From NCBI GenBank assembly GCA_961205875.1, contig OY540813.1, forward strand, positions 24,647,001-24,711,000: 64,000 nucleotides of DNA. Direction: 5' to 3'. Below are positions 48,200 to 59,019 of this stretch, piece by piece; the stretch's first letter is position 1, and each line of letters opens with the position of its first letter. This DNA is from Sialis fuliginosa. Taxonomy: Eukaryota > Arthropoda > Insecta > Megaloptera > Sialidae. Position numbers and translations under genes: made by a program. The notes under the pieces were generated by a model, which was not told where the DNA came from, did not search any database, and saw only the letters and a program-made list of their open reading frames with translations.

Positions 48200-51190
48200 T
48201 TAATTACACTGTAAATATACATGTTCTGGGTTACATTTGATTCTAATTTTATATTTTCTTGTATTTGTTGTATTTCTATGACAAATGGAATTCCATGTAT
48301 AAAATTTTACAAAAATTGAGTGTGTATTTCAATGTTTGTCATATATAAAATATTAAAATAACACAAAAAATTGAATTTTTCAAATCGTAGGTCGGGATCT
48401 TAAACTGTTCCCGAGATATAGCCTCTCAAAGTTTTTTTTTTTGTTAATTTTGGAATATAATTGAATTTGATTTTTGCTGATATTTTTAAAATCAGCATGA
48501 TTTTTCATAAAAATGCTGAACCGCGAATCGATTATTAGTGGTTCATATCCCGGTTTTTTAACAAATATATTTATTAACAAAATAATTTTTTTAATCAAAA
48601 GTAAGTACATGATAAAGAATTCGTTACATATTTATATCATTTTATACAAATATGATATACATCTAAAAAATTACTTTATAATATATATTCATTCATGCAT
48701 ATGAATTATTCAACAATGCCTGCTCTTCAAAAACTGCGCACAGAAAAATAATATATAATACACATACTTCGTAAAATACCTACAATTGTAAATCTGAAGT
48801 AAAAAAATGAATGTGTTCAAGATTTCTTCTTCGTTCTTTCAATTCCTGTCGTTTACACTTATGATATGAGAACTTGGTTATATAAAATGGAATATTTCGT
48901 TGTATTACATGGCATTTAATTCTTATATTTTACATCATATTTTCTTTAAATATTTTGATGCATTTGAAATTTTTGTTTATTTTATTTGTATAAAATTTAT
49001 TTCTGCAAAGGCAATTAGTAAATATTGATAGTTTTAATCAGAGCCGTACTTACACATATTGAGGCTTGAGGCGAAAATGAATAATGAGAGCTCATTAAAA
49101 AATATTAAACGTTACCATAATATTGTGAAACTTTTTGCTTTTCAGCAACCAAAAAAGTTTTCTTTGAGGTTCCTTTCTTTATCTCAAGATCCCTAGATTA
49201 GTGTTAAACATATAAACACGGGCCACCAAATCCAATCTAAGAAAGTCTGCGAACCACACCCTTCTCCCCTCTAAAAAAACCCTTCCTGTGTAAATGTATT
49301 CAAAAATAACTTGAGAAAGATGATTTTATATTTTGTACATCTAAAATTTGAAATGTTATTTGTATATTATATTTTTTTAATTTCCAAGTTTGGGGCCACG
49401 TTTTTGGTACCACTGCCCTTGATAATTGTCTATAATTTACTTACAATTAATATATAACGTGCCACTGTCACTCACGATGTCCCCAGCTAGTTCGTAAGTA
49501 CGATTCTGGTTTTAATGATACATGGCAGTACATTATGCTTGCATGTCTTAAAATGATAGTTATTTATTATTATTGAAGGGTCATCTGTAATTTGTGTGCA
49601 TTATGTAAAAATTGCACTTGATAAAATGATAAATATGACAAATTAGGACAGCGTATTGTAGTTTAGTTTTTTTTTAAGATAACGGAAATCGCAAACTAAT
49701 AAAAATAGAAATGTGAGAGATTTATTCATTTTTTAATATAAACACAATTTGAAAATTAAGATGTGTGTATATTAATAAGTATTAATGAATAATAAACTAA
49801 ATTGATTAATATTTCCTGCAGTACACAATTAATATAACATAAATATTTTAGTTATTTATTAATATTTATACAAGATTTTTAATTCATGATGCGCCTATAA
49901 AAGTCTATATAATAAATAACTGTGTTGTTATTTTTTTATGTTGGTAAACATGTACGTGTGTATATTTAAAAAAATCTAAATTTATCTGTTTTCTCACAAA
50001 GGTTTCACGGTTCCCACGTGTGCTCTGATTTTGTTTATTTCGTACCGTTATAATTTCAACTTTCAACAAATCTATGCTTTCACTATCTTTCTGCAGTAAA
50101 ATATCAACGTGTTGCAACTGTATTGAGAACAGAACAGGTCAAATTTGTCGTTTTTCAGTCCGATTGTAAGAATTCTACATAAGTTAAGAAATAATCCAAC
50201 AATGATATTGTTAAGAAAATTAGTAGTGATCTGGTATTGCATTTTTTAAACAAGCTACTCTATTCTTATTTGGTATATTTTATAGTGCAATTATTTTATT
50301 ATTAATTTGTTATGTTTATAATTAGATATGTATACTATAAGAATCACAATATATAGGTTAATCATATAAAATTAATTTAATTTAAAAATTCTACGAATTT
50401 CTTAGGTACCTAATTCAATTTTAATTTTGATTGAATGTATTGTATATCATTATCAAGAAATCTGACTCCGATATTTATTTTTAATTTAATTTATTCACAA
50501 TATAGAGATATTTGTTTTCATTGAATTGGGAAATATGGAAAATAACATTTTCATGTAAGATTTATTTGAAGAAATATGGTAATGGAAATATATAAAGTGA
50601 ATACTGTATATTCATTACTTATCAAATTATTGTTATATGGTGCACGATAGAAGTTAATAAACAGAACTAAATTATTTTGATATGAGGGGCATAGAATCAA
50701 AACTTGCCATTTCTATCCACTTTGATAAAATAAATTAAAATAAATCGAACAAGATGGTTTGTTTTTAAATTGTTTACCATTAATTGTTTTTAAATAAAGC
50801 GCACAAAAAAGCACCTATATAGACACTGAGTTTAGAAACCACGCTGAAATTATAGCATTTCGTTAATATATGTCTTGCATTGATTTTAAAATTAAAATAA
50901 AATAGGTATGTATATTTAAAAAAAGGACACATTTAAAATTATAATTATTACAAATGTGTTCAAAATATTAACATTCCATTCAAATATTAAAACAAAAATA
51001 TTTAATATCTCAAAATGTGGACATGGTAAGTTTTGAGTCTATGTTCCTCATTTTAATTTCAAATAATTAACTTGTCTTAATTTGCGACAGCAATGTCAAT
51101 TAGAGCATTTCTGTTTTCAAACTTTAACGAAGCATGTAATATTATATTTTATACAAGATAAATAATGTCGATCAGTTTTTGTATTTACTT
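48200..51190. other. Intronic sequence, no gene seen
   Basis: A/T-rich. A stretch at about 49041-49425 (cagagccgtacttac ... ggtaccactgccc) may be an old hAT-like insertion. Otherwise nothing recognisable. Confidence 0.4.
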
Positions 51191-51347
51191 TTCTACCAAT
51201 CACGACATTCTCATCCATTTACTTCTCCCACAACAAAAAAGGTGAACGAACAATTTAATAAATAAGTTACACGCAGGCCGATATAAACGATGTATGATGA
51301 CCGATAAAAACTCAAAGTAAAAAATAAATCTAGAGAACATAATAAAA

Positions 51348-51630
51348 ATGTCGATACGTGTGAGCGGCGTGTACTTGATGCCTTCTCCGACGCAGTCACC
51401 CACGACCCCACCCGACCTGGGGATCAACAACGGCGGTGGTGGAGGAGGTGTTGTCGTGACGAACGGCGTTGTTAAGACTGTGACAATTGTGACACCCCAA
51501 CGTAGCAACAGTCTCGACTACCTAAACTTCGAGGAGAAAAGGCAGCTTATTGCTTCGTCGTTGTCGCTGACGGATTTCTTACATGTCGCGCCGGCTGCAG
51601 CTAAAGAAGTCGCTACTACTGTTATAGTTG
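51348..51630 (+). CDS. Alternative first coding exon, 94 codons, phase 1 donor
   Basis: ATG at 51348 (aaaATGtcg) opens MSIRVSGVYLMPSPTQSPTT, a Pro/Ser/Thr-rich head, then a Gly run, then VVKTVTIVTPQRSNSLDY directly followed by LNFEEKRQLIASSLSLTDFL, an amphipathic, conserved-looking segment, ending KEVATTVIV. The exon leaves after the first base of a G codon at the strong donor gtgagt (51631). Composition is G/C-rich and codon-like against the A/T intron. The frame beyond the donor decays to low-complexity, as intron should. QRSNSL resembles a basophilic kinase or 14-3-3 site (inference). The phase matches exon 2 and the 12.0 kb exon. I do not recognise the protein with confidence. Confidence 0.78.
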
Positions 51631-51779
51631 GTGAGTTTAGGCTTGCTGCTGACATTAACTTTCAGAAATTGATAACAAAGTTTTTAATACATGTATCTAT
51701 AGATTTTTCCTTTGATCTTATTTTACTATATAAGTATTTACATCAAAAACATCCACCTAATAGTAATTACAGAATGTAG

Positions 51780-52395
51780 TAAGACTTGCCCCAGAGTTAC
51801 ATTCACGAAGTCCAATAGATAGATAGACATTGGTTGAGGTTTACACAATTGGTTATAATTTATACCTCTATAAATTAATGTACAGGCCGTACTTTCGTAG
51901 TACTTAATGGGATTTTTTCAAGCAGTGAATATCTTATAAATGTATCAACAATTGTGAAATATTTTTAATTTTTGGCAAATAACACAACGTCGAAACCTCA
52001 CTGCGTCGAGTTTGATAATTCAAACCGTAAAAAAATAAATTGAGTCTAGCGTTTTAGCAAGTGTCAAAACGCAAAGCTGACTGAGTGCCAGGCTCATTCA
52101 TTTTACATAGTTTGAATTCTCAAGGTCGACACGGTGACGTTTCAATGCTGTTATTTGCTAAAACATTGATTATTTAAGGTTTGAAAGTTTAGTGAAATAT
52201 ATCGTTTTGACCTTTGAACCTTTAAATTTAGTTATGATGTTTTTGGTGAGATATAATTCAATTTATATTTTGCTCACTAATATAAATGTTTTATTATTTA
52301 TGTTTTACTAATTAATATCAATGGAAAATTATTCTATTTTATTATCAGTGTTGAATTTGAAATTTCCAAGAATAAAATGTTTCTAAACCCCTACT
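51780..52395. other. Intronic sequence, no gene seen
   Basis: Sequence downstream of the 51.6 kb donor. A/T-rich. A fragment at 51990-52150 (cgtcgaaacctcactgcg / cggtgacgtttcaatgct) may be an old inverted repeat. Confidence 0.35.
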
Positions 52396-52403
52396 CCCTA
52401 ATA

Positions 52404-52867
52404 CAGTGGTTCTTAACCTGTGGGGCGCACCCCCCTAGGGGGACGTGATAAAACTAAATGGGGGGCGCGAGCATATCGACAAAAAATGAGAAAAATATTA
52501 TTAAAAAATTTATTTAATTTACTGAAAGAAAAGCAATAAAATACATTAACATTATAAAAAATAAAATACACGTTTACATTTACACTAATATAATACACTT
52601 ATAAATAGGATTGTATCAGTAGGTAATGCACAATGTATTTAATAATTAACTTATCAATATTGAATTAAAAACAAGATTAATAATTATTAGTGATTCCCTT
52701 GGGCTTGTCTTGTAGAGACATTTTTTTCGAAAGAAAATACAATTAAATTAAATAGAAACTGATATTACAATTATAATACGATTTCAGTGAAAACTATTGT
52801 ATGTGGGGGGGGGGGGGGATTGTGATTGAAAATTGGGCTGCAAATACTAAAAGGTTGAGAAACGCTG
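52404..52867. mobile_element. hAT-like MITE with perfect 8-bp target duplication
   Basis: Starts CAGTGGTTCTTAACC and ends GGTTGAGAAACGCTG. Both flanks read ccctaata (52396-52403 and 52868-52875). Contains 15 consecutive G at 52805-52819. No transposase. Confidence 0.87.
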
Positions 52868-54414
52868 CCCTAATATTACGTCGCAATACTATCCCGTTGT
52901 ATTTTTTATTAAAAAATACGCTAAAGTGAAATGCGATGTCAAAATGTCAGATACCCCCCCCCTCCCTCCCAGACATGCGTACGTAGTTTATAAACAACCC
53001 CTTATAACATTTGTAAAATGTGTGAAAAATTGATCTATAAAATAAATTATCCAGAAATGTTATATTTTTTATTAACTTATTTTTTAACTTGAATATAAAA
53101 TATTTTTAACGTAGCTAACAAATACGTTCCACTACATAAAATTCATTTTCTTTTTATTTACTAAAAAAAACTTCAAAAGTTTTTCAATAAAAAAACATCC
53201 ATACTTAAGATAACCGATAAAGAAATATAATATGATATATTATTCAATAATAAGCCCACAATAAATTTGTAACACTAATATTGATTTTTCAACAGTTTGG
53301 ACAATTCAAGCGACGATAATTTCGCCCTGGTTTTACAGAGGGAGTCACAAATATCAATTGATTCGTAATGACTTGATGATGTTTAATAATATTACTAAAT
53401 CAGAAGTAACTGATACAAATTGTATGTCATTCTTTATATATTTGATCGGAGTGCTTTTCATGTGGTTCTGAACTGAGCAGCGAAATTTATTGATTGAATG
53501 AAAAGTTGTTTTATACATAATAAATATGTTGTTCGATTTTGCTCTATAGGATTTCTTTGAATAAGAAAGAAGAAAATGTATATTTAATAAGAGCACGAAT
53601 AAAATTAATTTAATATAAGCTACCTGGTTTCAATACATAAGCAGTTATTTAGTTTATTTATGTAGCTATCTCATTCCTAAATAAAGCAACTGCTGTCTGT
53701 TTCTATCTTAAGCAGATCACGGTGCTCTGGAAGTCAACTTAAATAAAAATATTGATTACCTCTGATCTGTTTGTACAGTTCAATTCTTTAGTATTTTAGG
53801 AACATTTTAAGACCAAAAAAGAAAAAAATCACCTCAGCGCTTTTTTAATAATTGATAAAACAAGAAATACATAAATCGTGTGTAGGTTATAATGCAATTT
53901 TTTTTGTTTGTTATTTATTGTTTATTAATATTTTACTCTACATAATAAACAAAAAAAATTTAAAATATCAACAAAAATCGAAAAATCATAAGACACGATA
54001 ATTTGGATTTAGTAAGAGGATTCCAAAACATATTTGATTTTATCGATCCGATAACTGGTACCCGAGATATGAATCATTTTCAATTTTGAACGGCCGCCAT
54101 TTTGAAATTCATGAAGGATTCCGCTAACTAACGAACTTAACTGAGGTATTCACAAGATCGATTTTTCTACCAAGTTTCAAAAAGATCGGAAGAATACCTG
54201 AAAAGCTAGAGAGTCCTCAAGAAAAAGGCATTATAATAAAATTGAAAATAAATCATATCTCGGGTACTAATTATCGCATCAGTAATATCAAATATGTTTT
54301 GGAATCCTCTCAATAAAACCATATAATTGTATCTCTTGTGATTTATCGATATAAAGTACTGTTTGGTTGATATATCAAAATTTACAAAAAATTATAACAG
54401 ATTTTTTTAACTAA

Positions 54415-54433
54415 GGGTCCCGAGTTCGAATCC
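54415..54433 (+). other. Pol III B-box-like sequence in the long inverted repeat
   Basis: gggtcccgagttcgaatccc includes GTTCGAATCCC, a good tRNA B box/T-arm. It is followed by T-rich sequence. No convincing A box or full cloverleaf was found upstream, so this is a tRNA remnant at most. Confidence 0.4.
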
Positions 54434-54557
54434 CAATAATTTTTAATTTTTTGTTTATTATGTGGAGTAAAAAGTTAATAAACAATAAATAATTTAAAAA
54501 ATCACGTTATAACCTGCACGCGGTTTATGTATTCCATACATTATTAGAAATTATTAA

Positions 54558-54914
54558 CCGCTTAAGGACCATGCCCGAATATACTCGGGCAGCTATTATG
54601 TGCGAAAATTCCCATACCCGAATTAACTCGGGCAAACTATAACTGCAGAAAATACCACTCCCAAATATACTCGCGTGAAAATAAATACGATTTTTGATAT
54701 GTGGACGCGAGACAAAAGACAGCTGGGATGATTCAAACGAGGTACCCCCCCCCCCTATTTTTTATTTTTTTATTATATTTTTTTATGAATTTATTTTATT
54801 TCTTGACCCACATAATGACTTTTATGAAGGATATATATATTCAGTAAATAAAATTCATTCATAAAAAAATGTGTTTTTTCCATTTTTTAAATTTTTTAAT
54901 GATTACTTGAGGGG
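54558..54914. mobile_element. TTAA-flanked MITE inserted in the right arm
   Basis: TTAA at 54554-54557 and 54915-54918. Ends ccgcttaagga / acttgagggg. Near the left end are repeated gcccga.ta.actcgggc palindromic units like those at 4150-4240. Confidence 0.65.
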
Positions 54915-55242
54915 TTAAAATGCTCCTTAAATACTAAAGAATTGTAGGTACTATGTACAAACAGATCAGAGGTAATCAATTTTTTTATTTATGTTGGCTT
55001 CCAGAGCACCGTGAGATATCTTACACTGTCAGGTAACTGCTGTTCTGATTGATCAAACCTACATTTTATTTCTGTTAGATATCTATTGTTTGTGATACCG
55101 GGCATGTGTGTTATTTGTAAAGAAATCAAATTACTTTAAATATACGTATGTATATAGTAATACAATGGGACACATTACTGACATGAGATTTTTATAAACT
55201 GCCTATCTAACAATAAGAAAGATGTTCATGGCTGTTTATAAA

Positions 55243-55571
55243 TACAGGGTGTCCCAGATTGACCGGATTTGCATACCACCACGGTTTGAATAAGCTTGAA
55301 AAAATATTCCAGTGGACATTTTTTCGTAGGGCTTGTACTTTTTGAGATAATCGAGGTTTTATGTTTCGAAAATGGGTCATCAAAACATGTTTCATCATTG
55401 CAACTATTTTTTTTAAATAAAAAATAGTTCTGATGAGGGCAAATTTTTTGATGGCCTATTTCTGACGTTAAGAACCTCGATTGTCTTGAAAAGTTCAACT
55501 CCGACGAAAAAAAGTTACTGGATCTTTTTTGAAATTTATTTAATCTCGTGGTCGATCTGGGACATCTTGTA
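55243..55571. mobile_element. TACAGGGTGTCCC-type MITE
   Basis: Left tacagggtgtcccagattga faces right cgatctgggacatcttgta. Reading frames inside on the minus strand are not protein-like. The tacagggtgtccca start is common in insect interspersed repeats. Confidence 0.65.
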
Positions 55572-56265
55572 TATTTTGTATATTTTACAGCTTCCATAAG
55601 AAATAATCTAACATAATATATATTTATCTCTTTATATTCCACGAAACTGGATTTTGCGATGTTTAAAAATAAATATTTCATTTTTATTCAGACTATTAAA
55701 TTTTTTTAGAGAATCATGAATGAATAAATAATGAAGAAATGCTATAATAATAAAGACGGACAAAAATGTCTCTGTAAAATTTAATGCTGTTTCTCAAGTA
55801 TTTGTAGAGCGAGGTACGTGATTTAGGTCATTTTCATTTGGAGTTTTAATGTTTGAGTATTGTATGCACTGTTTGTCGTCCATTTGTCTGTCACATGATT
55901 AACTTTTAGACAGCATTGCATGCTGCAGTATTATCAAGAGCTTAACAAGATTTTTCCGACTGTTTATATGATATAAATGGGATTATATTGATGCTAGTAT
56001 AAATTAGTCATGAAAACATATAAATAGTAAAACATGTATTCTTGTTATATAAATTATATTTCCGGGAGTTACGTAAGAAATATGGCATGCTTTTGATGTT
56101 TTGAACCATAACTGTCAAATACAATTTAACCTGTTGTCTCAATAGGCATATTTATCTGCAATTATTGCATACATTGTATTTAGTTTTATGATGGATTGAT
56201 TTTCATGTATAAAAGTATACTTTATATTAATATAATAGTAGTGACGTTAAAATATAAATAATAAC

Positions 56266-56516
56266 AACCTAATTGCATAAACGTCAGAATTTAAAAGTAA
56301 ATGCTAGCTTTCGATTCATAGAATCATCGTCAGGCTTTTAGAAGGAATAAAAATTTGAGAACAGATGTCGTAATCTTAATATTCATGTAGCTACGGGAGT
56401 GTATATTGAGTTTACGACATTGTTCTCAAATTTTTATTCCTTCTAAAAGCTTGACGATGATTCTATGAATCGAAAGCTCGAATTTACTTTTATCTGATCT
56501 TGACGCAATTAAGTTG
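56266..56516. mobile_element. Foldback MITE, arms of about 105 bp
   Basis: tttcgattcatagaatcatc, gcttttagaaggaataaaaa and tttgagaaca in the left arm pair with tgttctcaaa, tttttattccttctaaaagc and gatgattctatgaatcgaaa in the right arm. The loop is about 30 bases. The outermost aattgc..aacgtca / tgacgcaatt marks the ends. Confidence 0.85.
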
Positions 56517-56689
56517 GTACTCGTACTTTATATTTCTAATTATTAACCCAATAAAAATGTCGAATACTATTAGGAGTTCTTTATTATTGTTGATATAATT
56601 TTCCTGTTTGGGCAGTCATTCGTTTGTCAGTCATATTTTTTTAAAAGCCTATAAAATCGTCAAAACTTGCATTTTTTTTTGTTATGAAA

Positions 56690-56893
56690 TCTTAGAATAT
56701 TTGTAAAAAGTCAACGATATTAAAACATTGATGATGTAAGTGAAAAATATCTTATGCTGTATATATGTAAGTATAATATAACCAATGTTCTAAATTCCAA
56801 AACAAAACCATTTAGAATATCACATAATTAATACCCTGTTCAAAGTGCTTGTAAGCTAATAAATTTTATTTGACTTCTCTATAATACCAGCCA
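56690..56893. mobile_element. Diverged copy of the 3.0 kb MITE family
   Basis: Contains aacgatattaaaacattgat then gatgtaag, and caaagtgcttgtaagctaat then ctataataccag, in the same order as 3012-3338 and 43251-43443. Left end unclear. Confidence 0.4.
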
Positions 56894-57254
56894 TAAGAAT
56901 ACATGAAAAAATTACGTAGTTTATATTCTAGAATTGAGTACGTCATTTTTGATGTTCTTATTTGAAATCCTCTTTCGTTTTATAAAACCTAGTGGATTTT
57001 GTTCGATTCCACGAATATTTATTCTGTCAGTGTACTTTTTATAGCATTCAGGTTGGAAAATTTATTATGTTCTCGGTTGGTATATGTGGAATTTTCTTTT
57101 ATAGCAGTCACTGTTTTAATGTATATATAAAAAGTGTGTGTGACTGTATTGTCAATAAAAGTGCTTAATTTATGATGGTGAATTTGAGTTTTTCATAATT
57201 TATAGTTACATGTTTTTATGTTAGTATAAAATTGAATAGAGTATTTAGTTTTGA

Positions 57255-57600
57255 CGTAGAACGATGTCTTCCCGTCGGTATTAGAGGTAACCTCGGGAGC
57301 ACGAATTCAATAAAAAAAATATGTCACTTTTTGGAAGCTTATTTCTCAGGAATATAAGTAAAACGTCAGTAGATAACGTATAAAATTCAATTTATAATAA
57401 AATTTCGCCCTCTGTCATTGATGAAGGTTTGTAACTGGTCACAATTCGATCCGGTGAGAAAAATTCTACGGGAGTGTAAAGCTTCTAAAGGAAAAAATTT
57501 ACCCGCTATCTTACATATAAGAGCCGAGATATGGACGATTTTGTACAACGAATAAATAAGTAGGTAGCGAAAAAGTGATAATAGAAGTAGTTTTACATAA
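57255..57600 (+). repeat. Dispersed repeat family B, copy 2
   Basis: Direct, diverged copy of 42331-42719, including gtcttcccg, tcattgatgaaggtttgtaa, aattcgatccggtgagaaaa and gatatggacgattttgtaca. Confidence 0.5.
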
Positions 57601-58475
57601 GTATAATTGCTACTGAACCCCTAGTTTTTCATTTATATTGAAGTATTGTCGCAAAAATGTATTTTTCATGTCAAAAATCATTATATGTACTGAATATTAG
57701 ATATTGAATTTTTTCCTTAAAAAAATTAAGCAAGTAAAGAGTTAAGTTTTGATTTATATTATATTTCTAGAAACGCCATTCAAAACATTTCTGAATAACA
57801 ACAATAAACAAAAACTTTATACAGAATAATAAGTTGTAAACAAAAACGATTTTACCCCTGTCATTTCAAAAGAAAAATGTTATTCATAAATTACAGACAT
57901 ATTCGGAAATATTGAAAAGCTTTATAATTCATAGTAATTTGTCGGTATTCTGTAGGTTTTGTGTGTGTACTCAATCTAATCAGATTTTATGTCGGGCATT
58001 TTCGATTGGGGCAAGTTGTTTGCGAGAACTTTGGCGTTGTTACTTTCGTATAAATACTGTCGAAGTCTGGCACTTATTGCATTCCATCATCAGCTTATTT
58101 TCTTATAGTAGACGTTTTATATCTGTGCTTTTAAAACAATGGGATGACATTTTTCATTTTAGTGTAAATATTTAAATGTATTTTGGTGTATATATATCTA
58201 CTATATAGACAAAATCTTTATAAAATACAGGGTGGATAATTAAACGTCTCCTGTTTTGCGACGTAGTACTCTGGAACTATTAACCACATAAACTTCGATA
58301 TGTTTATTAGATAGAGATAGACAAAAGATATTTTAGGATCATTACCTAAAAGCTGCCCATTAATGCATTGCCATTTTGTGATTTACTGGTAAAGCAGTTA
58401 ACCGGATTTCCAATCCCTGTATTTAACGTCACATTATATTTCCCTGAAGCGCAATTTTTTAAAATAAATAAGCTA

Positions 58476-59016
58476 CTGGCACCAGTTATGGCCGCTTTAA
58501 GAGCAAGGTTTACAGTTTTTGTGATTGACGGACTTCTTTTTTGTAATTCTCATAAACTCATGTTACTAATAAAACAAGTAACTCTTTATTTAATCAATTT
58601 AGTTACCAAAGTCCGCAAATAGTTTAAAAAAAATTATATAGCCTTTTATTTTGTTTCAGTTTTTTCTTCAGTAATGGATAAATAAAACCAGTAATGAGCA
58701 CGCAGTGATGGACACTTGCTAATGATTACAAAATGATAAGAGATATAAAAAAAAGAATCGTCAAATTTGAAACAATGTAAAGCAGTTGCTATGATAATAT
58801 AATAATTAATAAATAAATTATACTAATAATTAGTTTAAATGTCCACCATTTTGACACCTATTGACCGATTGTTATCAAATCACGCTGTAAGACTGTTAAA
58901 TGTATATAGATCAATATTTAGAAATGGTAGTAACCAAATATCAACAAATATTTCTAATTCAGTACATTTAATTTAAAAATAGCCATTATTGGAATCATAT
59001 CCAAGAGTGGTGCCAG
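58476..59016 (+). mobile_element. TA-flanked MITE family, copy 2
   Basis: Ends ctggcaccagttatgg / ccaagagtggtgccag between TA dinucleotides (58474-58475, 59017-59018). Same orientation as copy 1 at 47198. Here the ends are better preserved. Confidence 0.8.
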
Positions 59017-59019
59017 TAC

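Larger units (their letters stand above)
53706..55025. mobile_element. Long inverted-repeat element with a B-box and a nested TTAA element
   Basis: Outer arms pair at acggtgctctggaagtcaac / gttggcttccagagcaccgt and gattacctctgatctgtttg / caaacagatcagaggtaatc. Inner arms pair at ggattccaaaacatatttga / tcaaatatgttttggaatcc and acccgagatatga / atatctcgggt. The loop is about 54094-54239. The right arm carries two insertions absent from the left: a B-box block at about 54360-54440 and the TTAA element at 54558-54914. Confidence 0.75.

Noticed and set aside
51200..51508. Minus-strand frame opposite the 51.3 kb exon
   Set aside because: Pro-rich stretch is the antisense of the Gly run. The plus strand has the better start, donor and codon pattern.
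55226..55681. 151-codon minus-strand frame
   Set aside because: It is confined mostly to a MITE (55243-55571) and has no protein-like pattern or domain.
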